DNA of 5,468 nucleotides, from assembly GCA_030689795.1 (NCBI GenBank), contig JAUYEO010000284.1:1-5468 (forward strand). Direction: 5' to 3'. The notes beneath the pieces are model-generated. The model ran no database searches, was not told the DNA's origin, and worked only from the letters and a program-made list of their open reading frames with translations. Shown here piece by piece: positions 1 to 4,726 of the stretch. The stretch is from Desulfobacterales bacterium (GTDB taxonomy: Bacteria > Desulfobacterota > Desulfobacteria > Desulfobacterales > RPRI01). Both the position numbers and the translations under genes were made by a program. Within the stretch, counting starts at the first letter, position 1. The number at the start of each line of letters is the position of its first letter.

Positions 1-86
1 ATGACACCGGAAAGTATCCACCAGGGAACATTCCGGTTCGAATTAAAGAGATTAACAACCGATTCTTTTATTTTTTTCAGCTTCAT
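1..86 (-). CDS. Partial N-terminus, probable 7TM-HD (PgpH/YqfF-type) membrane phosphodiesterase
   Basis: Reading leftward from an ATG at 86-84, 28 codons stay open to the window edge, so the 3' part is missing. The peptide begins MKLKKIKES, continues through a polar stretch (NLFNSNRN) and turns hydrophobic at PWWILSGV (residues 21-28). That is the expected shape of a short basic cytoplasmic tail entering a first membrane helix. The gene lies directly downstream of phoH on the same strand. In many bacteria phoH is followed by a gene for a 7TM-HD protein, a membrane HD-domain phosphodiesterase of cyclic-di-AMP, and then by ybeY; the family call is inferred from this context plus the N-terminal shape. 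An in-frame TGA at 92-90 rules out an earlier start. No Shine-Dalgarno is visible; the degenerate repeat block begins only a few bases upstream. No catalytic residue lies within the window, so another membrane protein remains possible. Confidence 0.55.
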   Translation of the reverse strand, partial: MKLKKIKESVVNLFNSNRNVPWWILSGV

Positions 87-91
87 ATATC

Positions 92-122
92 AGGTGCTAA
101 GTTTTAAGTATTAGGTGTTAAG
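92..122. repeat. Imperfect direct repeat AGGTGYTAAG
   Basis: AGGTGCTAAG at 92-101 recurs as AGGTGTTAAG at 113-122, a start-to-start distance of 21 bases, with a related TTTTAAGTATT between them. It forms the left third of a low-complexity block that fills the gap between the two minus-strand genes. The copies are degenerate, so slippage or decay of an older array is more likely than a recent duplication. Confidence 0.5.
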
Positions 123-168
123 ATCCGTGATTCGTAGATCGTGGTTCGTGATCCGACTATCGACTCAC
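123..168. repeat. Degenerate short-period repeat, CGTGATTCG type
   Basis: Consecutive units begin ATCCGTGATTCG (123), ATCGTGGTTCGTG (138) and ATCCGACTATCG (151), then pass into ACTCACG. Unit length drifts between about 12 and 15 bases. The leading GTGATTCG/CGTGATC text and the trailing ACTCACG are partly complementary, so the block could also fold weakly. It has no convincing coding content. Confidence 0.45.
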
Positions 169-192
169 GGCTTGCGGGCTACGCTGTTTCAC

Positions 193-246
193 TTTGTGCC
201 TTTGTGCCTTTGCCCCTTTGAACCTTGCTTTTTACCCCTTGAACCC
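193..246. repeat. 8-bp tandem repeat TTTGTGCC and derivatives
   Basis: Four units in a row at 193-224 read TTTGTGCC, TTTGTGCC, TTTGCCCC and TTTGAACC. After a 14-base irregular stretch a further TTGAACCC follows at 239-246. The period is clean at the left and decays to the right, ending just before the phoH stop codon at 260-262. It lies in the transcribed gap between phoH and the gene at the left edge. A + strand frame of 67 codons crosses the block but is only a by-product of it. Confidence 0.6.
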
Positions 247-259
247 TTCTGTTCACTAC

Positions 260-1255
260 TCACCGGTTTATTGCCTGTTTCCGCTTCTTTTCCTCAAGCC
301 CTTCGTACGCTTCAATAATATCCTGTACAAGCTTATGTCTTACAACATCCGTTTTTGAAAAGAAGACAAACCTTATCCCCTCGATTTTCTGCAGAATATC
401 CTTCGATTCTATTAGTCCTGATGTTTTTCCGGAAGGCAGATCAATCTGGGTAATATCACCTGTGATAACCGCTTTTGAGCTGAATCCTATACGGGTAAGA
501 AACATTTTCATCTGCTCTGAAGTTGTATTCTGGGCTTCATCAAGTATGATAAACGAATCGTTCAAAGTCCTCCCGCGCATGAATGCAAGCGGAGCAACCT
601 CAATTACACCTTGCTGCATAAGGCTTGAAACCTTTTCAAACCGCATCATATCGTGAAGGGCATCATAAAGCGGCCTCAAATATGGATCGACTTTTTCGGC
701 AAGATCGCCCGGCAGAAAACCGAGCGCCTCCCCGGCTTCAACGGCAGGCCTTGTCAGTATAATCCTGTTTACAAGTCCTTTCGTGAGGGCGGAAATCCCC
801 ATAGCCATGGCAAGATAGGTCTTGCCTGTCCCTGCCGGGCCTATCCCGAAGACGATATCATAACCGCGCATGGCATCAATATATTCCTTCTGCGCCAGGC
901 TCTTTGGAGTTATCGAATGTTTCTTTGCTGTTATGTATACCGTATCGAGGAAAATATCTTTTAGTTTAACATGATCGTCATTTGAAAGAAGCTTTACTGC
1001 ATAATCGATATCATTCGGATAAACCGGATAATTCTCTTTAAGCAGGCCGTAGAGCTGCTTTAATACATTCTGGGCAAGGTTGGCGGCAACAATCTCACCT
1101 TCTATAAAAGCAGTATTTCCCCGTGCATGTATCTTAACATCAACTGCATCGGCCACTCTCTGAAGATTGCTGTTATGTTCCCCGAAAAGCTGTTTAGCCA
1201 GGTTTATATCTGAAAAAATCAGTTTTGTAAGATTGTTGTCTATGTCAATTTCCAT
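260..1255 (-). CDS. phoH: PhoH family P-loop ATPase (YbeZ type)
   Basis: This encodes a 331-residue cytoplasmic nucleotide-binding protein of the PhoH/YbeZ family. Relatives cooperate with the YbeY endonuclease in rRNA maturation and RNA quality control; the exact reaction is poorly defined. The N-terminal third (about residues 35-60, VKIHARGNTAFIEGE) resembles the KH-like nucleic-acid-binding part of the family. The ATPase core shows Walker A GPAGTGKT at 139-146, the family signature LTRPAVEAGEALGFLPG at 167-183, Walker B FIILDE at 235-240, and TGD at 265-267. The length suits YbeZ rather than the longer PIN-PhoH fusions. The ATG at 1255-1253 is the only reasonable start in frame, but it has no clear Shine-Dalgarno and an inverted repeat begins 23 bases upstream. 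The gene is divergent from cvpA and followed by a probable 7TM-HD gene, the usual order before ybeY. The family assignment is secure. Confidence 0.96.
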   Translation of the reverse strand: MEIDIDNNLTKLIFSDINLAKQLFGEHNSNLQRVADAVDVKIHARGNTAFIEGEIVAANLAQNVLKQLYGLLKENYPVYPNDIDYAVKLLSNDDHVKLKDIFLDTVYITAKKHSITPKSLAQKEYIDAMRGYDIVFGIGPAGTGKTYLAMAMGISALTKGLVNRIILTRPAVEAGEALGFLPGDLAEKVDPYLRPLYDALHDMMRFEKVSSLMQQGVIEVAPLAFMRGRTLNDSFIILDEAQNTTSEQMKMFLTRIGFSSKAVITGDITQIDLPSGKTSGLIESKDILQKIEGIRFVFFSKTDVVRHKLVQDIIEAYEGLEEKKRKQAINR

Positions 1256-1278
1256 ATATTCTATTTTTAAAATAATTG

Positions 1279-1366
1279 GGACGCAGATTTTCGCCGATAC
1301 CCGCAGATAATTTTTATATTAATTCTCTATATTGAAAATCCCGACAATCTGCGTTCATCTGCGTCC
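1279..1366. repeat. Inverted repeat with GGACGCAGAT / ATCTGCGTCC arms
   Basis: GGACGCAGAT at 1279-1288 is matched perfectly by ATCTGCGTCC at 1357-1366. Inside these, CGCAGAT recurs at 1302-1308 and its complement ATCTGCG at 1347-1353, so each side carries the 7-mer twice (20 bases apart on the left, 10 on the right). The centre is A+T-rich. From memory, ATCTGCGTTCATCTGCGTCC-like text is a widely dispersed intergenic repeat in environmental genomes; its function is unknown to me. It could fold as a long hairpin in a phoH transcript that starts further right, or be a MITE-like relic. No target-site duplication is obvious. Confidence 0.7.
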
Positions 1367-1398
1367 AAAAAAGAAATTCCTATACAATCAAATTACCG

Positions 1399-1436
1399 CC
1401 TTAATTCTGACTCCTTAATTCTGGCTCCTGACTTCT
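1399..1436. repeat. 14-nt tandem repeat CCTTAATTCTGRCT, about 2.7 copies
   Basis: CCTTAATTCTGACT (1399-1412) and CCTTAATTCTGGCT (1413-1426) differ at one position; a third, partial and more diverged unit CCTGACTTCT follows (1427-1436). It lies between the inverted repeat and the cvpA promoter and is non-coding. The one-base difference suggests slippage expansion of a short unit. Confidence 0.65.
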
Positions 1437-1519
1437 ATTTGTTATTTATATGTTATCATGATTATGAAATCCATTGCAAACAACAAATTGCAAAGGGGAT
1501 TACAAACCGGAGAAATGCC

Positions 1520-1549
1520 TTGACGGGATAAAAAACATTTTGTTATGAT
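1520..1549 (+). promoter_or_regulatory. Sigma70-like promoter upstream of cvpA
   Basis: TTGACG at 1520-1525 (five of six bases of TTGACA) and TATGAT at 1544-1549 (five of six of TATAAT) are separated by 18 bases. A transcript starting about seven bases later would have an untranslated leader near 100 bases before the cvpA ATG at 1654. It is the best promoter match in the divergent gap and would serve the cvpA-mazG-hisH-hisF set. Sequence match only. Confidence 0.5.
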
Positions 1550-1653
1550 TCAGCTTTATCAATAAAATAAAGGCTATTTCGGATAGATTCGAGCCGATAT
1601 CATGTTTTATTTATTCCGGCGAAAACTGATTAGATGAGCAATAAAGGGGGATT

Positions 1654-2202
1654 ATGAATCTGTTTGATATCTTGATAATTATCATTTTATTATATTGCCT
1701 GGTAAGGGGTATTTTCAGGGGACTGCTTAAGGAGATGTCTTCCCTGATAGGGGTTTTTGGCGGTTTTTATGCTGCTTACACATATTATCACGAAGTCGGA
1801 AAATACCTTAAAAAATGGATAACCGACCCCAATTATATTAATATATTAAGCTTTCTATTGGTTTTTATTTGTGTTTTTCTTATAATTAGTATTCTTGGAA
1901 TCATAATAAAGTATATTTTAAAGATAGTTTTTCTCGGATGGGTTGATCGGGTTTTCGGTGCAATTTTTGGGATATTAAAAGGAATATTAATAGGTTCCGT
2001 GCTTTTGATCGTATTTACGGCTTTTCTTCCGGGCAGCGCAAATATAATTCAAACATCTAAAACATCGCCTTATCTTGCCGGCATTTCCAACAAGATGATC
2101 AAGGTGACTCCGAAAGATTTGAAGCGCGAATACCAGATAAGAATAAAGGATATCGAAACAATTTGGGAGAAGATAAATCAGGCAAAAAAGAGCGTAATAT
2201 AA
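1654..2202 (+). CDS. cvpA: CvpA family inner-membrane protein
   Basis: This encodes a 182-residue hydrophobic protein of the CvpA family. E. coli CvpA is needed for colicin V export and affects envelope tolerance, but the molecular activity is not established. Four membrane segments can be seen at about residues 4-20, 29-45, 63-90 and 102-124. The basic-glycine turn RGIFRGLLKE (18-27) after helix 1 and GWVDRVFGAIFGILKG (95-110) leading into the last helix are the family's conserved features. The C-terminal tail (from about 150) is charged and probably cytoplasmic. The start is well supported by AAGGGGG at 1644-1650, three bases before the ATG. It is the first gene of the plus-strand set, and its end overlaps the likely start of mazG. 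Nothing shows a functional link with the histidine genes downstream. Confidence 0.9.
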   Translation: MNLFDILIIIILLYCLVRGIFRGLLKEMSSLIGVFGGFYAAYTYYHEVGKYLKKWITDPNYINILSFLLVFICVFLIISILGIIIKYILKIVFLGWVDRVFGAIFGILKGILIGSVLLIVFTAFLPGSANIIQTSKTSPYLAGISNKMIKVTPKDLKREYQIRIKDIETIWEKINQAKKSVI

Positions 2203-2960
2203 AAAGATTGATAGAGCTTGTTGAAACTCTCAGAGGAGAAAACGGATGTCCGTGGGATAAAAAACAAAGTCCAAGAACAATGGCTGTTTATCTTCTGGAG
2301 GAGGTTTACGAGCTTGTTGATGCAATCGAATCAGGAAATCCAGATGACATCTGCGAGGAACTGGGAGATGTATTGTTCCATATCTTTTTTGTGGCAAAGC
2401 TTTTTGAAGAAAAGGGGCATTTTGATGCGGGAGATGTAGCAGGCCTGATAACCGAAAAAATGATACGCCGCCATCCCCATGTTTTCGGCTCCGAAAATGC
2501 GGAAAATGCCGGTGAGGTGAGAAAACGCTGGCACACCATAAAGATGAATGAAAAAAGCCGCTTTAAAAACGGATCTGTTCTCGATTCGGTTCCCGGAGGG
2601 GTCCCTGCCCTCATGCGGGCGTACAGAATTTCGGAACGAGCCGCAAGATCAGGATTTGACTGGGATAATATCGAAGACGTGATGCAAAAAGCTGAAGAAG
2701 AGTGGTCCGAATTTCAGTGCGCCCTTAATGAAAAAAACAAGGCTGATATTTCCGTTGAATTCGGGGACATACTTTTTACCCTTGTCAATGTTGCTCGCTT
2801 TGCGGCAATTCACCCTGAAACCGCATTGAAGGATTCGATAAAAAAATTCGAAGCACGTTTCAGGCAGATGGAAAAGAGCCTGGCGGAAAGCGGACGCAAT
2901 ATTGACTCCGTACCCCGCAATGAACTTGACGCACTATGGGAGGAAGTGAAAAAGGCGTGA
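2163..2960 (+). CDS. mazG: Nucleoside triphosphate pyrophosphohydrolase MazG
   Basis: This encodes a two-domain MazG of up to 265 residues, close to the length of the E. coli enzyme. It hydrolyses NTPs and dNTPs to monophosphate plus pyrophosphate (nucleotide-pool cleaning). Domain 1 shows ENGCPWDK (26-33), LLEEVYELVDAI (44-55) with its metal-binding Glu cluster, EELGDVLFH (65-73) and RRHPHVFG (102-109). Domain 2 repeats the pattern with KAEEEWSEF (176-184), VEFGDILFTLVNVAR (198-212) and IHPETALKDSIKKFEARF (216-233). The start is uncertain because no in-frame ATG or GTG exists near it. TTG at 2163 overlaps cvpA by 40 bases, with AAAGGA at 2145-2150 as a distant ribosome site. TTG at 2208, five bases after the cvpA stop, would trim residues that align with the E. 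coli N-terminus. The stop is three bases before hisH. Confidence 0.93.
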   Translation: MGEDKSGKKERNIKRLIELVETLRGENGCPWDKKQSPRTMAVYLLEEVYELVDAIESGNPDDICEELGDVLFHIFFVAKLFEEKGHFDAGDVAGLITEKMIRRHPHVFGSENAENAGEVRKRWHTIKMNEKSRFKNGSVLDSVPGGVPALMRAYRISERAARSGFDWDNIEDVMQKAEEEWSEFQCALNEKNKADISVEFGDILFTLVNVARFAAIHPETALKDSIKKFEARFRQMEKSLAESGRNIDSVPRNELDALWEEVKKA

Positions 2961-2963
2961 ACC

Positions 2964-3593
2964 ATGATTGCAATAATTGATTATGATGCCGGAAACCTTA
3001 CAAGTGTTGCAAGAGCTGTAACTCACCTCGGGTTCAAGTGCATTGTCACAAATAAAAAAGAAGAGATAGACAGGGCCGAGCGTATTATATTTCCGGGAGT
3101 CGGGGCAGCCGGTTCCGCCATGAAAAGCATTAAACGTCTTGGTCTTGATAAAGCCATAAAAGAGTCCTTTTCATCAGAAAAACCAATCCTCGGTATATGC
3201 CTTGGAACCCAGGTTATAATGGAATACAGCGAGGAAAACGACACAAAGTGCCTCGGAATCATAGGTGGAAAAGTCCTTTCTTTCAAATTTGATGAGATAC
3301 GAAGAAATGGACTCGGACTCAAGATACCCCACATGGGATGGAACCGGATCATATTGCAGAAGAAGCATTTTATCCTCTCGGATCTGAAGGAAGAAGACGA
3401 GTTCTATTTTGTCCACGGATATTATCCGGCGCCTGATGATCCCGCTCATTTAATCGGAACAACCGAATACGGGATTTCATTTCCATCAGTTATCGGATAC
3501 AAAAACATATTGGCTACCCAGTTCCATCCCGAAAAAAGCGGAAGACCCGGTCTTTCGATACTAAAAAATTTCTGCATATGGAAACCATGTTAA
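2964..3593 (+). CDS. hisH: Imidazole glycerol phosphate synthase, glutaminase subunit HisH
   Basis: This 209-residue class I glutamine amidotransferase supplies ammonia from glutamine to HisF, which uses it to form imidazole glycerol phosphate and AICAR from PRFAR (histidine pathway, cytoplasm). The triad is complete: Cys79 in GICLGTQ (77-83), and His188 and Glu190 in ATQFHPEKS (184-192). The N-terminal IIDYDAGNL (4-12), PGVGAAG (44-50, oxyanion-strand region) and IPHMGWN (121-127, at the subunit interface) are typical. FVHGYY (149-154) has Gly where many relatives have Ser. The length is normal. The ATG at 2964 follows the mazG stop by three bases, with AAAGG at 2951-2955 as ribosome site. 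The end overlaps hisF by seven bases, which suggests translational coupling of the two subunits. Confidence 0.97.
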   Translation: MIAIIDYDAGNLTSVARAVTHLGFKCIVTNKKEEIDRAERIIFPGVGAAGSAMKSIKRLGLDKAIKESFSSEKPILGICLGTQVIMEYSEENDTKCLGIIGGKVLSFKFDEIRRNGLGLKIPHMGWNRIILQKKHFILSDLKEEDEFYFVHGYYPAPDDPAHLIGTTEYGISFPSVIGYKNILATQFHPEKSGRPGLSILKNFCIWKPC

Positions 3594-4366
3594 GCAAACG
3601 CATTATTCCATGCCTCGATGTTCGCGACGGCAAAACAACAAAAGGGATAAAATTCAAAGGCAACGTGGATATCGGTGATCCGGTTGAAATGGCCCGGTTT
3701 TATTATGAATCGGGAGCCGATGAGATTGTATTTTACGATATCACCGCATCGAGCGAAAAAAGGGATATCATGATAGATGTGGTAAGGCGCGTTGCCGAAA
3801 CCATATTTATACCCTTTTCGGTTGGAGGCGGAATACGCACCCTTGAAGACATGCGCAAGGTCCTTCTGGCAGGAGCGGAAAAGGTAAGCGTCAATTCGGC
3901 TGCCGTAAGGAATCCTGAAATTATTTCAAAAGGGGCGGAAGCTTTCGGAAACCAGTGTATCGTTCTCGGCATGGATGTGAAATATGTGGGGAAAAGCGAG
4001 AAGATTCCTTCGGGCTATGAAATGGTGATAAACGGGGGAAGAACCTTCATGGGAATCGACGCTCTTAAATGGGCCATCGAGGCGGAAAAGCTCGGAGCAG
4101 GCGAGATATGCCTGAACTCGATTGATGCTGACGGCACTTGTGAAGGCTATGAGTTAAACCTCACCTCCCTCATTTCGGAAAATGTCGGAATTCCGGTGAT
4201 AGCATCGGGCGGGGCCGGCAAACCGGAGCATCTTTATGATGTTCTGACTAAAGGAAAGGCTGATGCCGCGCTGATAGCCTCGATGGTGCATTACGGCACA
4301 TACTCGATTTCTGGAATAAAATCCTATCTTGATAAAAGCGGCGTAAAGGTTAGAAAGAGCTGGTGA
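3587..4366 (+). CDS. hisF: Imidazole glycerol phosphate synthase, cyclase subunit HisF
   Basis: This 259-residue TIM-barrel enzyme takes ammonia from HisH and converts PRFAR to imidazole glycerol phosphate and AICAR. The catalytic acids are present at the numbering known from the family: Asp11 in PCLDVRDG and Asp130 in VLGMDVK. The phosphate-binding loops are also clear: SVGGGI (78-83), VNSAAV (102-107), NSIDADGT (177-184) and IASGGAG (205-211). The ATG at 3587 gives the usual MLSKRIIPCLD start and has GGA five bases upstream. An ATG at 3578 would add only MET and lacks a ribosome site, so I prefer 3587, giving a seven-base overlap with hisH. No other his gene lies in the window, so the pair appears detached from a full his operon. 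A variant role, such as the HisF-like amidotransferase partners in surface-sugar clusters, is unlikely given the intact residues and the absence of sugar genes nearby. Confidence 0.97.
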   Translation: MLSKRIIPCLDVRDGKTTKGIKFKGNVDIGDPVEMARFYYESGADEIVFYDITASSEKRDIMIDVVRRVAETIFIPFSVGGGIRTLEDMRKVLLAGAEKVSVNSAAVRNPEIISKGAEAFGNQCIVLGMDVKYVGKSEKIPSGYEMVINGGRTFMGIDALKWAIEAEKLGAGEICLNSIDADGTCEGYELNLTSLISENVGIPVIASGGAGKPEHLYDVLTKGKADAALIASMVHYGTYSISGIKSYLDKSGVKVRKSW

Positions 4367-4420
4367 GACTGCGGTTCGCTTATGCCCATACCGCTGCCCG
4401 GCTCCAAATCGATGCATTGA

Positions 4421-4495
4421 TTACGCCGGCGAATCACAGGATCTCAGCCTTCTCAGGCTTTCCTCATATTCTTTCGCGTTCATCATTTCGCCCAT
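4421..4495 (-). pseudogene. Severed gene start, possibly HpaB/4-hydroxybutyryl-CoA dehydratase type
   Basis: An ATG at 4495-4493 opens a 24-codon frame ending in TAA at 4423-4421. A good Shine-Dalgarno (AGAGGAAAG on the minus strand, about 4501-4509) precedes it at suitable spacing. The peptide begins MGEMMNAKEYEESLRRLR and then becomes unlike any family I know. That opening resembles the N-terminus of 4-hydroxyphenylacetate 3-hydroxylase (HpaB) and 4-hydroxybutyryl-CoA dehydratase proteins, where an M-T-A-x-x-Y-x-ESLRKL pattern is common. The reading is a gene start left after a deletion or rearrangement. The rest of the gene is not in the other frames downstream, where hisF begins converging. 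A genuine tiny gene cannot be excluded. The family hint rests on about 18 residues. Confidence 0.35.
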
Positions 4496-4562
4496 AAATC
4501 TTTCCTCTGTTCAGTTATCCTGATGTTTTGTTTTACCTTATCACATCCGCTTTCCGGCGAAA

Positions 4563-4580
4563 AGAGCTTTTCAAAGCTCT
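4563..4580. repeat. Perfect inverted repeat AGAGCTTT-TC-AAAGCTCT
   Basis: Eight-base arms at 4563-4570 and 4573-4580 are exactly complementary around a two-base centre; as RNA this would be a seven-pair stem with a four-base loop. On the minus strand four T residues follow (4565-4562 plus flanking A/T), so it could act as a weak terminator for the kinase gene transcribed from the right. It could equally be an operator-like palindrome upstream of the 4495 start. G+C in the stem is modest. Confidence 0.4.
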
Positions 4581-4598
4581 CATATAATCTTGACACAT

Positions 4599-4712
4599 TC
4601 AACCGTAGGGAATAGCGTCTATTTTTAATTCGCTCGCTAACCCCGATGCAAGTCCAGCCTTGGGAAAAGGCTTCTGGATGAAGACCAGACCTTTTTCACC
4701 ACGAAAGGCGGA
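4599..4712 (-). pseudogene. Fragment resembling a receiver-domain (REC) tail
   Basis: Downstream of the kinase stop, a minus-strand frame is open between a TAA at 4715-4713 and a TGA at 4601-4599, with no start codon of its own. It contains GLVFIQKPFP (4691-4662), which matches GVNFIQKPFS, the beta5 segment with the conserved Lys in the receiver domain of the adjacent kinase. At DNA level GGCTTCTGGATGAAG here corresponds to GGCTTCTGAATGAAG in the kinase. After this motif the peptide (KAGLASGLASELKID) only loosely resembles an alpha5 helix. I read it as the decayed end of a duplicated or second receiver gene. The match is short, so chance is possible. Confidence 0.35.
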
Positions 4713-4726
4713 TTACTCATCATTCA

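Larger units (their letters stand above)
1256..1653. other. Divergent intergenic region between phoH and cvpA
   Basis: This 398-base A+T-rich gap holds no gene I can support on either strand. From left to right it contains an inverted repeat (1279-1366), a 14-nt tandem repeat (1399-1436), and an 8-bp direct repeat ATTGCAAA (1473-1480 and 1487-1494). These are followed by a sigma70-like promoter for cvpA (1520-1549) and a leader of about 100 bases that ends in the cvpA Shine-Dalgarno. No convincing promoter for phoH could be picked out on the minus strand. Confidence 0.7.
4367..4726. other. Intergenic gap between hisF and the kinase gene, with probable gene remnants
   Basis: No intact gene of normal size is present in these 360 bases. 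The minus strand carries two short open stretches that look like decayed genes (4421-4495 and 4599-4712), separated by an inverted repeat (4563-4580). I see no strong rho-independent terminator after hisF; the AGCCT-TCTC-AGGCT hairpin at 4446-4459 has only five base pairs and no clean T run. Confidence 0.6.

Noticed and set aside
6..37. Inverted repeat ACCGGAA / TTCCGGT
   Set aside because: The 7-bp arms with an 18-base loop fall within the partial minus-strand coding sequence and have no T run; probably chance.
29..50. CCGGTTCGAAT resembles a tRNA T-arm
   Set aside because: The flanks do not pair as a T stem, and no acceptor, anticodon arm or CCA is present; it lies inside the minus-strand coding start.
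1..114. Plus-strand frame from an ATG at position 1 (37 codons)
   Set aside because: It is antisense to the better-supported minus-strand N-terminus, has no visible ribosome site because it begins at the edge, and runs into the repeat block.
115..318. 67-codon plus-strand frame
   Set aside because: It is made of microrepeat text and overlaps the phoH 3' end in antisense; its composition is that of a repeat translation.
1473..1494. Direct repeat ATTGCAAA x2 as an operator
   Set aside because: Two 8-bp copies in A+T-rich sequence without dyad symmetry are weak evidence; no known regulator site is recognised.
1464..1500. Possible minus-strand promoter for phoH (TTGTTT, 17 bases, CATGAT)
   Set aside because: It matches only three and four of six consensus bases, which is expected by chance in A+T-rich sequence.
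1602..1637. 12-codon leader-like frame before cvpA
   Set aside because: It has no ribosome site, no run of a regulatory amino acid and no attenuator-type hairpins.
4154..4417. Minus-strand 87-codon frame opposite the hisF end
   Set aside because: It is antisense to the conserved hisF C-terminal half with no recognisable domain; a shadow frame.
4690..4710. Plus-strand FFTTK reading, like a kinase F box
   Set aside because: It is a five-residue match on the opposite strand to the kinase, without FEP before it or a G2 box after it.
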